Source of the DNA: Fluviibacter sp039805725 | Lineage (GTDB): Bacteria > Pseudomonadota > Gammaproteobacteria > Burkholderiales > Rhodocyclaceae | Assembly: GCA_039805725.1 (NCBI GenBank) | Contig: JBDLTT010000035.1 | Location: forward strand, 5,997 to 69,996 | Reading direction: 5' to 3' | DNA: 64,000 nt | In this document: positions 44,871-52,752 of the stretch, one piece after another | How the letters are laid out: each line of letters starts with the position of its first letter | Numbering within the stretch: position 1 is the first letter of the stretch | Made by a program: the position numbers and the translations under genes | The notes under the pieces: model-generated | What the model was told of the DNA's origin: nothing | What the model saw: only the letters and a program-made list of their open reading frames with translations | Databases searched by the model: none

Positions 44871-46331
44871 TTAGAAGCGCGGCAAATCAGCGTGCGGCAT
44901 CTGGCCACGGTGCACGTGCATACGACCATATTCAGCGCAGCGATGCAGCGTGGGAATGACCTTGTCCGGGTTCAGTAATCTGGCCGGATCGAAGGCCGCC
45001 TTGACGCCGAAGAATGCGTCACGCTCTTTCTCGTCGAACTGCACGCACATGGTGTTGATCTTTTCGATGCCAACGCCGTGCTCACCGGTCACCGTGCCGC
45101 CGAGGGCCACACAGGCTTCAAGAATTTCGTTGCCGAAATCTTCGGCACGGCGCCACTGATCCTCGTCAGAACCATCGAACAGAATCAGCGGGTGCATGTT
45201 GCCATCACCGGCATGAAAGACGTTCATACAGCGCAAGCCGTAACGCGCCTCCATTTCCTTGATCTGATTGAGCAACGTCGCGATGTGTTTTTTCGGGATT
45301 GTGCCGTCCATACAGTAGTAGTCTGGCGAAATGCGGCCGGCTGCGGGAAAAGCGTTCTTGCGGCCGCTCCAGAATTTCATACGCTCGGCTTCGCTCTCGG
45401 ATACCTGAATGCGGATGGCGCCAGAGTGACGCAATACGTCGCTCATGCGTGAGATTTCTTCCTCGACTTCTTCGGGCGTGCCGTCCGATTCACAGAGCAG
45501 AATCGCTTCAGCATTGAGGTCATAACCGGCTTGCACAAATTCTTCCACTGCGCGCGTCGCTGGCTTGTCCATCATCTCCAGCCCTGCTGGTATCAAACCA
45601 GCGGCGATGACATCAGCCACGGCATGACCTGCTTTGGTCATATCGTCGAAACTGGCCATGATGACGCGTGCCACGGGCGGCTTGGGTATCAGACGGACGG
45701 TGACTTCTGTGACGACCGCCAGCATGCCCTCACTACCAATCATCACGCCAAGAAGATCCAACCCTGGTGCATCAAGCGCTTCTGTGCCGAATTCGACGAT
45801 CTCACCATCCATCAGTACGGCACGTACCCGGATGACATTATTCACGGTGAGGCCATATTTCAAACAGTGCACGCCGCCGGAGTTTTCAGCCACGTTTCCG
45901 CCAATCGAACAGGCAATCTGGCTGGATGGATCCGGCGCGTAATACAAGTCATAAGGAGCGGCCGCATCGGAGATCGCGAGATTGCGAACCCCAGGTTGCA
46001 ACACTGCACGACGGCTAAGCGAGTCTATATCGAGAATCTTGTTGAGTTTGGCGGTCGAAAGCACGATACCTTCAGCCATCGGCATGGCACCACCCGACAG
46101 ACCGGTTCCTGCACCACGCGGCACGACCGGAACACCGAATGCATTACATGCGTTGAGCACCGCTTGCACCTGAGCTTCGTTCTCAGGCAATGCCACCGCG
46201 ATGGGCAGTGTGCGATAAGCTGCCAGGCCATCACATTCGTAGGGGGCGGTGTCTTCCTTCTGCCAGAGAAGATTGGCAGAAGGAAGAACCTGGGCGAGCG
46301 CCGCAATCAGACGCTGATGTTGTGCGCTCAT
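44871..46331 (-). CDS. glcD: Glycolate oxidase subunit GlcD
   Basis: GlcD is the catalytic FAD subunit that oxidises glycolate to glyoxylate; some relatives act on D-lactate. The 486-residue protein has the FAD-binding PRGAGTGLSGGA, CSIGGNVAENSGG and LGVMIGSEGMLAV. The C-terminal cap has NVFHAGDGNMHPLILFD, GGTVTGEHGVG and NPDKVIP. Together with GlcE and GlcF this forms a complete three-subunit enzyme. Confidence 0.95.
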   Translation of the reverse strand: MSAQHQRLIAALAQVLPSANLLWQKEDTAPYECDGLAAYRTLPIAVALPENEAQVQAVLNACNAFGVPVVPRGAGTGLSGGAMPMAEGIVLSTAKLNKILDIDSLSRRAVLQPGVRNLAISDAAAPYDLYYAPDPSSQIACSIGGNVAENSGGVHCLKYGLTVNNVIRVRAVLMDGEIVEFGTEALDAPGLDLLGVMIGSEGMLAVVTEVTVRLIPKPPVARVIMASFDDMTKAGHAVADVIAAGLIPAGLEMMDKPATRAVEEFVQAGYDLNAEAILLCESDGTPEEVEEEISRMSDVLRHSGAIRIQVSESEAERMKFWSGRKNAFPAAGRISPDYYCMDGTIPKKHIATLLNQIKEMEARYGLRCMNVFHAGDGNMHPLILFDGSDEDQWRRAEDFGNEILEACVALGGTVTGEHGVGIEKINTMCVQFDEKERDAFFGVKAAFDPARLLNPDKVIPTLHRCAEYGRMHVHRGQMPHADLPRF

Positions 46332-46341
46332 GGTTATCGAC

Positions 46342-48000
46342 CTATAACACCATCAGGCTGAACGGCCACACGTAGGCCTGCAGCATGACGAGCACGCCAA
46401 CCAAACAAGCCAGCGCGAGCGAGTGAAAGAATACGTAACGCAGGATGTCGCCTTCGTGGTTAAACCAGCGTGTTGCTGTCGAAGCAACGACGATGGATTG
46501 AGCATCAATCATTTTACCCATGACGCCCCCCGAGCTGTTAGCTGCGCCCATCAGATTGACACTAACGCCCACCTGCTCAGCCGCCACCTTCTGCATGCCA
46601 CCGAACAACACGTTTGAAGCCGTATCCGAGCCGGTGAGTGCAACACCCAACCAGCCCATCAACGTTCCAAAGAACGGGTAGAGCACACCAGTTGCTGCAA
46701 AAGCCAGACCCAGGGTCGTATCCAGACCCGAGTATCGTGTCAGCGTCCCCAGCGCCAGCATGACGGCGATAGTAAACAACGAGTAGCGTACCAACCAGAA
46801 GGTTTTAACGTAGCTCTTTACCAATTGGAACGGGTTGTACTTCATGACCAGGCCGCCAATGATCGATGCGATCAGGATGCCCGTACCCGTGGCTGACAGC
46901 AGATTAAAGACATAAACGGCGCCTTCTTTGGTTGGCGCTTTAACTACCGGCGGAATCTTTTCAACCAGTTGATGCAGACCGTCAATCGGAAGCTTCGGCA
47001 TGTAGATACTATTGAGCCATTCTTTCATGGCCGGTTGTCCCCAAATAAAGACCATGACGGTCAGAATAATCCAGGGCATCCAAGCACGAACGACCACGCC
47101 TCGCGGATGCTTAGTCAATGCCACCGGCTCTTTGGCCTCCCCACCATCATGTTCGTGACCACGCAGCTTTACCGAGGTCCACACAGTCTTCGGCTTCCAG
47201 ACCTTCATAAATAGCACCAGGCAAGTCATCGACACCAGGGCAGCAATCACGTCAACCAGCTCGGGTCCGATGTAGTTCGATACGAGAAACTGTGGAATCG
47301 CAAAACTCAAACCCGTGACGAGAATGGCTGGCCAGATTTCCATCATGCCCTTGCGGCCGGCAAAGGCCCAAATCAACCAGAACGGCACGATCAGCGAGAA
47401 GAACGGGAGCTGACGGCCCACCATGGCCGACACGGCCATGACATCATAGCCGTGCACCTTGGCTAGTGTGATAATCGGGGTGCCCAATGCGCCATAGGCC
47501 ACCGGCGCCGTGTTGGCGATCAGCGACAGGCCCGAAGCGGCGAGCGGTGAAAAACCCAGACCGATCAGAATCGCGGCCGTCACTGCCACTGGTGTCCCAA
47601 AGCCCGAAGCCCCTTCAAAGAAAGCACCAAAAGCAAAGGCGATCAGCAGCAGTTGCAAACGACGATCTTCGGTAATACCCGCGATCGAATCCTGCAGCAC
47701 CTTGAACGAACCATTTTGTGCAGTCAGTTGTTGCAGAAAAATGATGTTGAGAACAATCCAGCCAATCGGCAACAAACCGATCATTGCACCAAGTAACGAG
47801 GCTTTGGTCGCCATCTCCAGTGGCATGCCATAGACCCCGACGGCGATCAGAATCGCACTGATCAAACCAGCCGCCGCCGCTACGTGGGCTTTCATGTGCA
47901 AAAAGCCCAGACCAATCAGCATAATGGCAACGGGAATCGCCGCCAACAACGTGGAGAACATCATGTTCCCCATCGGATCGTAGATTTGTTGCCAAACCAT
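46342..48000 (-). CDS. L-lactate/glycolate permease, LldP/GlcA family
   Basis: This is a 552-residue polytopic inner-membrane protein of the lactate permease family, which imports lactate or glycolate by proton symport. LldP and GlcA cannot be told apart by eye. Position directly before glcDEF favours glycolate. Family segments include AFGAFFEGASGFGTPVAVTA, LIANTAPVAYGALGTPI, FGTLMGWLGVALTGSDTASN and NSSGGVMGKMIDAQSIVVAS. About 12-14 helices are apparent. Its start follows AAGGAG. A promoter and palindrome lie upstream. Confidence 0.93.
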   Translation of the reverse strand: MVWQQIYDPMGNMMFSTLLAAIPVAIMLIGLGFLHMKAHVAAAAGLISAILIAVGVYGMPLEMATKASLLGAMIGLLPIGWIVLNIIFLQQLTAQNGSFKVLQDSIAGITEDRRLQLLLIAFAFGAFFEGASGFGTPVAVTAAILIGLGFSPLAASGLSLIANTAPVAYGALGTPIITLAKVHGYDVMAVSAMVGRQLPFFSLIVPFWLIWAFAGRKGMMEIWPAILVTGLSFAIPQFLVSNYIGPELVDVIAALVSMTCLVLFMKVWKPKTVWTSVKLRGHEHDGGEAKEPVALTKHPRGVVVRAWMPWIILTVMVFIWGQPAMKEWLNSIYMPKLPIDGLHQLVEKIPPVVKAPTKEGAVYVFNLLSATGTGILIASIIGGLVMKYNPFQLVKSYVKTFWLVRYSLFTIAVMLALGTLTRYSGLDTTLGLAFAATGVLYPFFGTLMGWLGVALTGSDTASNVLFGGMQKVAAEQVGVSVNLMGAANSSGGVMGKMIDAQSIVVASTATRWFNHEGDILRYVFFHSLALACLVGVLVMLQAYVWPFSLMVL

Positions 48001-48067
48001 GATGTCTCCTTATGGTTGTCTGTTAGGGTCGATCGGCCGCAATGCAGGCACGGACGATTCCGAATCC

Positions 48068-48096
48068 ATTATAGGAACTCTTAAGGAATCCTTACG
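48068..48096 (-). promoter_or_regulatory. Promoter and putative operator upstream of the permease-glcDEF operon
   Basis: On the minus strand a perfect TATAAT lies at 48073-48068, about 68 bases before the permease ATG. The expected -35 region (48091-48096) is poor, consistent with an activator-dependent promoter. A palindrome with 6-bp arms, TAAGGA/TCCTTA around a single central base (48082-48094), covers the spacer and -35 region and could bind a regulator. Confidence 0.45.
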
Positions 48097-48130
48097 TGAA
48101 AGATTTTTTGGTGGCACATGAATATTACTC

Positions 48131-48159
48131 ATGTCAGTGCTGTGGTGCAGCACTGACAT
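48131..48159 (-). terminator. Perfect 12-bp inverted repeat after the LysR gene
   Basis: Arms at 48131-48142 and 48148-48159 (ATGTCAGTGCTG and its complement) enclose a 5-base loop, 27 bases beyond the lysR stop. No T-run follows immediately on the minus strand, so it is either a T-poor terminator or a regulatory or mRNA-stability hairpin. Confidence 0.5.
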
Positions 48160-48186
48160 CCCGAACATCACAGGCATTAGCCAGTA

Positions 48187-49086
48187 TTACTCAGACAGCT
48201 GCTGCATCTCGGTGGTAAACCACTCGATAAAGGCAGCACACTCCCAGCGCTCCGCAACGCCAGGCTTCCAGCATAGGTAATGATGGTTCGGCGCCGGTAA
48301 GACATGCTCCGATAGACGGATCAAACGCCCACTTTCCAGCCAGGCAGCACCGAGACGCGTACGAGCTAGACAAACCCCTAGCCCAGCCGCAGCAGCATCG
48401 TAAAGTAGCCCGAGGTCATTAAACTTGGCTGTGGTTTTGAGACGCTGCTTGTCGAGTCGACAATGGTCGAACCAGGTTTCCCATGGCTCCAGCTCACTAT
48501 GCACCAGTAGTGCGCGCGCGACGATTTCGTCCTGATCGAACCCGGTCAGCGAACCAACTTCATTCAGATAATTGGGGCTACAGGCCGGGGTGACATAATC
48601 GGCCATCAGATGCACCGATTCACGATCTTGAAACGGGCCCCGGCCAAAACGCACTTCGAGATCCGTTTCCTGCGACACCACATTAAATAGCGGGATCGAC
48701 ACCTGCAGCACCAGATCGATCTCCGGATACGTATGGCGGAACATCGGCAAGCGTGGCATCAGCACCTGGCGTGAAAACGTCGGGGTCACGGCCAGACGTA
48801 ACGTCGTTCGCTCCCCCAGCGGGCCCAGCGGTTCTGTCACCTGGAGAATCGCCAATGCTTCACGCACCCGTTTCAGATAAGCCTCGCCTTCCGGCGTAAG
48901 ACTAAAATCCTTGCGTACAAAGAGCTTGAACTTCAGCTGTTCTTCGATCTGGCGAATCCGGTGACTTACTGCGCTGGGCGTAATGTGCAGATCTTCCGCA
49001 ACCTGCGTCACATTCCGGTGACGTGCCAGTGCTTCAAAAGCTAGCAGCCCCTGAATATTCGGCACACGGGGAATGTTCACAGCCAT
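48187..49086 (-). CDS. LysR-family transcriptional regulator, GcvA-like
   Basis: This is a 299-residue LysR-type regulator. The N-terminal winged helix-turn-helix includes HRNVTQVAEDLHITPSAVSH (about residues 22-41). A linker helix and a two-lobed effector-binding domain follow. The closest resemblance is to the GcvA group. It starts 21 bases after the glxR stop and lies directly upstream of the permease-glcDEF operon, so it may regulate glycolate/glyoxylate use. This is inference from position. The classical glycolate regulator, GlcC, is a GntR-type protein and is not seen here. Confidence 0.92.
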   Translation of the reverse strand: MAVNIPRVPNIQGLLAFEALARHRNVTQVAEDLHITPSAVSHRIRQIEEQLKFKLFVRKDFSLTPEGEAYLKRVREALAILQVTEPLGPLGERTTLRLAVTPTFSRQVLMPRLPMFRHTYPEIDLVLQVSIPLFNVVSQETDLEVRFGRGPFQDRESVHLMADYVTPACSPNYLNEVGSLTGFDQDEIVARALLVHSELEPWETWFDHCRLDKQRLKTTAKFNDLGLLYDAAAAGLGVCLARTRLGAAWLESGRLIRLSEHVLPAPNHHYLCWKPGVAERWECAAFIEWFTTEMQQLSE

Positions 49087-49107
49087 CGGCGCTGCCCTAT
49101 CGATCCG

Positions 49108-49989
49108 TCAACACTCAGCCTGGCCGGACAGCTTTTCCAGCAGCTTGAGGACAGCGATGGAATCTTCGTCACCCATCCCGGTGCCCACCATCGCTTTATA
49201 CATCTGCGCGGTCGCCGCAGATGCCGGCAGATACAGCCCAAGCTCGTGCGCCGTCTGCATCACGATATTCATATCTTTCTCATGCATCCAGCTCTTAAAG
49301 CCGGGCTTGAAGTTACGGTCGAGCATTCGTTGGCCGTGATTCTCCAGAATCTTCGAGCCGGCGAAACCACCCATCAGCGCTTCGCGAACCCGCGCCGGGT
49401 CGACATCGTTTTTCTTGGCAAAGGCCATCGCTTCGGCAACGGCCAGCACGCCAACGCCCGTCAGAATCTGATTCGCAGCCTTGGCTACCTGACCGGCACC
49501 CGGGCCGCCAATATAGACTACATTCTTACCCATACAGGCAAACAGCGGTTGCACCAGGTCAAAGGCCTTCTGATCACCGCCGACCATGATCGACAGCGTG
49601 CCGGCAATAGCGCCGACTTCACCGCCGGAAACCGGCGCATCAAGGAAGGCTACCCCCTTTGCGGCCAGATCGGCAGCCAAGCTCCTGGCAGCCGCCGGTG
49701 GGATCGTGCTCATGTCTACGGCGATCAAGCCAGGATGCGCACTTTGCGCCACACCCTGCGCGCCCAACATGACTTCACGCACATCTGGCGCATCAGCCAC
49801 CATCGAAAACACGACATCCACCTGCGCAGCTACGGCGGCCGGGCTCTCTGCGCCCTGAGCGCCGGCTTCGAGCACCGGTACCATCGATTCCTGCCGGCGC
49901 GCCCAGACCGTGAGCGTGTGACCGCCCTTCATTAGATTCAGCGCCATAGGACGCCCCATGATGCCCAGACCGACAAACCCAACCCGCAT
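49108..49989 (-). CDS. glxR: Tartronate semialdehyde reductase / 2-hydroxy-3-oxopropionate reductase family
   Basis: This 293-residue NAD(P)-dependent beta-hydroxyacid dehydrogenase probably reduces tartronate semialdehyde to glycerate. It has the N-terminal nucleotide-binding VGFVGLGIMGRPMALNLMKG, the substrate loop DAPVSGGEVGAIAGTLSIMVGG, and the catalytic Lys in AGQVAKAANQIL. The C-terminal domain carries KDMNIVMQTAHELGLYLP. Of three adjacent ATGs I use 49989, which lies 6 bases from GGAG and gives the usual MRVGFVG start. The context with glcDEF and glycerate kinase supports GlxR over 3-hydroxyisobutyrate dehydrogenase. Confidence 0.88.
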   Translation of the reverse strand: MRVGFVGLGIMGRPMALNLMKGGHTLTVWARRQESMVPVLEAGAQGAESPAAVAAQVDVVFSMVADAPDVREVMLGAQGVAQSAHPGLIAVDMSTIPPAAARSLAADLAAKGVAFLDAPVSGGEVGAIAGTLSIMVGGDQKAFDLVQPLFACMGKNVVYIGGPGAGQVAKAANQILTGVGVLAVAEAMAFAKKNDVDPARVREALMGGFAGSKILENHGQRMLDRNFKPGFKSWMHEKDMNIVMQTAHELGLYLPASAATAQMYKAMVGTGMGDEDSIAVLKLLEKLSGQAEC

Positions 49990-50047
49990 CATCATCTCCA
50001 GGAGTAATTCGCCGCACGCGCTGCGGCTTGTTGTTCTTGTGACATTC

Positions 50048-50067
50048 CTTGATATCTCCCGATCAAG
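50048..50067. promoter_or_regulatory. Inverted repeat in the glxR/exonuclease III divergent gap
   Basis: Arms CTTGAT (50048-50053) and ATCAAG (50062-50067) are separated by 8 bases, about 60 bases upstream of glxR. The spacing would suit a dimeric regulator. It does not share sequence with the palindrome before the permease gene. This is a by-eye observation only. Confidence 0.25.
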
Positions 50068-50115
50068 CTTCAGGGATAATGGCCAGAGTTTCTCACAGAT
50101 CAGCCGCCCCCGAAT

Positions 50116-50901
50116 ATGCGCATTATTTCCGCCAATCTCAACGGCATCCGATCCGCCTGGAAAAAGGGCTTCGCCCAATGGTTAACATCCCAGCGGGTGG
50201 ATGCGGTCTGCGTCCAGGAAGTTCGGGCCACGCTGGCCGTCATGGCCAAGGATGGCACCATGGAGAACCCGGCCGGCCTGACCGGCTACTGGCACCTGGC
50301 AGAACGGCCTGGCTACAGCGGTGTCGGCATCTGGACAGCCCACACCCCCAAGCGGATTATTCAAGGCATCGGCCACCCGGATTTCGACGCCGAAGGACGT
50401 TATCTGGAGCTCGATTTTGGCCCGCTGAGCGTGGTGTCGCTCTATCTGCCCTCGGGCTCCAGTTCGCCCGAGCGACAAACCGCCAAATTTCATTTTATGG
50501 AAGAGTTCCTGCCGCGCATGAAAGCGCTGATAGACTCTGGTCGCGAGGTCATCGTCTGCGGCGATTGGAACATCGCTCACAAGGAACAGGATCTCAAAAA
50601 CTGGAAATCGAACCAGAAGAACTCAGGGTTTTTACCGGAAGAACGTGCCTGGATGACCCGACTATTGGATCAACTCGGCTGGGTCGATGTCTATCGTGCG
50701 CTCCATCCAGTGGCAACCAGCGAGTGTTATACCTGGTGGAGCAACCGTGGTCAGGCCTATGCCAATAACGTGGGTTGGCGGATCGACTACCAGATCGCCA
50801 CCCCAGGCATCGCAGCGAAAGCCACCCAGGCCAGGGTTTACAAAGAAGAAAAGTTTTCTGACCATGCGCCGCTCATCATTGACTACGACATCACACTATG
50901 A
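50116..50901 (+). CDS. xthA: Exodeoxyribonuclease III
   Basis: This AP endonuclease and 3'-5' exonuclease acts in base excision repair. The 261-residue protein starts MRIISANLNGIRSA. It has the metal-binding VCVQEVRA, then ELDFGPLSVVSLYLPSGSS, the catalytic CGDWNIAHKEQDLKNWK and the terminal SDHAPLIIDYDI. It is divergent from glxR with a 126-base gap. A uracil-DNA glycosylase gene lies 1.1 kb downstream on the other strand and acts upstream in the same repair pathway. Confidence 0.95.
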   Translation: MRIISANLNGIRSAWKKGFAQWLTSQRVDAVCVQEVRATLAVMAKDGTMENPAGLTGYWHLAERPGYSGVGIWTAHTPKRIIQGIGHPDFDAEGRYLELDFGPLSVVSLYLPSGSSSPERQTAKFHFMEEFLPRMKALIDSGREVIVCGDWNIAHKEQDLKNWKSNQKNSGFLPEERAWMTRLLDQLGWVDVYRALHPVATSECYTWWSNRGQAYANNVGWRIDYQIATPGIAAKATQARVYKEEKFSDHAPLIIDYDITL

Positions 50902-50993
50902 AGCCATTGCGATTGCACGCACCGCTGGTTAAGCGTAGTCTAGATTTACGAATGCAGTATCAGCATTTCTGAGTACATCACGAAAGGACTTTT

Positions 50994-51302
50994 ATGCCAA
51001 ACACGACTGTCGCCAAAGACAAACTGGTCGCCGACCTCAAACTGGTTGTCGCGGACACGGAGGAGTTGTTGCGCGCTACTGCAGGTCAAGCCGGCGAGAA
51101 AGTGGCCGAACTGCGTGCCCGGCTTGAAAAGCGTCTACAAGAGTCCAAGCTAGCGCTCGGCGATGTACAGGCGCTGGCGACCGAAAAAGCCAAAGCCGCG
51201 GCCCACGCGACCGATGAATTCGTCCATGCTGAGCCGTGGAAAGCCATTGGCATCGCCGCCGCCCTTGCGCTCGCTCTGGGCGTTCTGATCGGTCGTCGTT
51301 AA
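50994..51302 (+). CDS. DUF883 / ElaB-YqjD family membrane protein
   Basis: This is a 102-residue protein with a long amphipathic coiled coil (about 5-75) and a C-terminal membrane helix ending in the family's GRR tail (ALGVLIGRR). E. coli YqjD and ElaB are stationary-phase inner-membrane proteins that bind ribosomes. The same role is plausible but not shown here. It is followed after 4 bases by a YqjE-like gene, matching the yqjD-yqjE-yqjK order. Confidence 0.9.
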   Translation: MPNTTVAKDKLVADLKLVVADTEELLRATAGQAGEKVAELRARLEKRLQESKLALGDVQALATEKAKAAAHATDEFVHAEPWKAIGIAAALALALGVLIGRR

Positions 51303-51306
51303 TTCC

Positions 51307-51729
51307 ATGCGTCTGCTCGATTCGGCGCGGGATCATTTGCGCCAATTGCTCGGGGTGCTGCAAACCCGCCTCGAGCTCGTCGGCCTCGAACTGGCCGATG
51401 CGCGGGATCACCTCGTTGCATTACTCGCTTATGCTGCTGCCGCCGTCTTTTTTGGCGGCATCACCGTCGTTGCCGGACTGGTTTGGTTGATCATGGCGTA
51501 CTGGGAACAGCGTCTCGTGATCATTGGCGGCGCCACGTTACTTTTTGCCGTGCTCGCCATCATTGCTATCTGGCGTGCCAGCCGTCATGCGAAATCGGGC
51601 GGGGATATTTTTGCGGATAGCCTGCTGGCGCTGCAAACCGACCGCGCGGCCTTGCGCCCACCACCCGCATCGACCGCGTTCACATCACAAGCTCCGACAA
51701 ACGACACCAGAAATTATGTCGGCGATTAA
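51307..51729 (+). CDS. YqjE-like (phage holin superfamily) membrane protein
   Basis: This 140-residue protein has an amphipathic N-terminal region (RLLDSARDHLRQLLGVLQTR) and two adjacent membrane helices (about 41-64 and 71-95), then a polar tail. This is the YqjE/Actinobacterial holin-like (DUF1469) layout. Despite the family name there is no sign of phage origin. It lies between a DUF883 gene and a YqjK-like gene, whose start it overlaps by 14 bases. Confidence 0.85.
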   Translation: MRLLDSARDHLRQLLGVLQTRLELVGLELADARDHLVALLAYAAAAVFFGGITVVAGLVWLIMAYWEQRLVIIGGATLLFAVLAIIAIWRASRHAKSGGDIFADSLLALQTDRAALRPPPASTAFTSQAPTNDTRNYVGD

Positions 51730-52009
51730 GCATCGTGCGCTACAACGCGGGCGATTGCTGGAACGAATTGCCCAGCAACGCGCTGTTATGGCCATCGAAC
51801 TCGCACCGGTTGCGGACCTCCTAAATACCGCCGATCATGTTGTCGAAGGCACAGAAAAAATCCGGCATTGGATTGGCGAGAATCCGATCATTGCCGGCAT
51901 TGGTCTCTTGGCTTTATTGATCTGGCGACCCAAAGGCGCACTCAAGCTTGTTAAAAACGGCACGGTGGGGTGGCGCGTTTTCCGGCTAATTCGTCGCCTA
52001 TTCGCCTAA
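51716..52009 (+). CDS. YqjK-like small membrane-associated protein
   Basis: This is a 97-residue protein starting MSAIKHRALQRGRLLERIAQQR, basic at the N-terminus, with one hydrophobic segment (about 56-70, PIIAGIGLLALLIW) and a basic C-terminus. The call rests on the yqjD-yqjE-yqjK order and the RGRLLERIAQQR start. The start at 51716 lies inside the preceding gene, indicating coupled translation. The frame is open further upstream, but that part shadows the YqjE gene. Confidence 0.72.
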   Translation: MSAIKHRALQRGRLLERIAQQRAVMAIELAPVADLLNTADHVVEGTEKIRHWIGENPIIAGIGLLALLIWRPKGALKLVKNGTVGWRVFRLIRRLFA

Positions 52010-52026
52010 AACCAACACTTAGTCAG

Positions 52027-52752
52027 TTACCAGATCCCCAGTTCGATCAGCTGCTTTGTCGCTGCTTCAGCCCAGCCTCGATTCGCTGCTGGCGAAGCCG
52101 GACTTGGGTGCAGCACACGACCGATCCGCGGCTGATGTGCACTCGTAGCCAGCGCCCGCTCGGCCTGCGCTTGTGCATAGGCGCCCACACCTACCACCCA
52201 GTCCGGCCGTAGAGTCTCCACCAGTTTTCGCAGATGGGCATCGCAAGCATCGACAACGGGTGCCATCTCAACGGCCGGCAATTTATCGGGTGTCACGTTA
52301 CGGCCTTGATCAAAGAATGCCAGCGGGCAGTAGTTCGCCACAAAATGCTCAGCAAAGAAATTTTCAGGCGATCCGAAGCGTTCACGAAACAAGCCCCACA
52401 GTCGACGACCACTAACCTCGGAGCGCTTACATGCCCAGCCTTCAATCGGGCGTTTCGGATTCATCTCTAATGGCTGACGAATCGGCGCATTGATCCGCAA
52501 CCACTCATGAACAATGGCCACCTCGCCAAATGGCACACCGACCTGCACCATGCCGAAAGGACCCGGATTCATACCCAGAAAAATCACGCGGCGCGGCTGC
52601 GGTTGCCCACCCCATAGCTCCAAATACTGGTCATGCGCCGCACCGGCATAATCCAGAGGATTGTAGACGTGTGTGACCGGTGCAGAAAAAGACAGGCCGT
52701 TCAATTCGGCGGCCAGCTGACGCGCCGCGTTAATGAGTAATGCCGCAGTCAT
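52027..52752 (-). CDS. SMUG1-type uracil-DNA glycosylase
   Basis: This is a 241-residue protein of the uracil-DNA glycosylase superfamily. The first motif, LGMNPGPFGMVQVGVPFGE (residues 59-77), and the second, HPSPASPAANRGW (215-227), both match SMUG1. They do not match Ung (GQDPYH) or Mug. SMUG1 removes uracil and some oxidised pyrimidines such as 5-hydroxymethyluracil. It overlaps the AmpG-like gene start by 4 bases. SMUG1 is a minority type in bacteria. Confidence 0.9.
   Translation of the reverse strand: MTAALLINAARQLAAELNGLSFSAPVTHVYNPLDYAGAAHDQYLELWGGQPQPRRVIFLGMNPGPFGMVQVGVPFGEVAIVHEWLRINAPIRQPLEMNPKRPIEGWACKRSEVSGRRLWGLFRERFGSPENFFAEHFVANYCPLAFFDQGRNVTPDKLPAVEMAPVVDACDAHLRKLVETLRPDWVVGVGAYAQAQAERALATSAHQPRIGRVLHPSPASPAANRGWAEAATKQLIELGIW

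Noticed and set aside
45531..46361. A 276-codon plus-strand frame opposite glcD
   Set aside because: glcD is unambiguous on the minus strand. The His/Arg-rich translation is a shadow.
50049..50082. Sigma70 promoter TTGATA plus GATAAT for exonuclease III
   Set aside because: The spacer is about 20 bases, outside the usual 16-18, so it is not listed as a feature.
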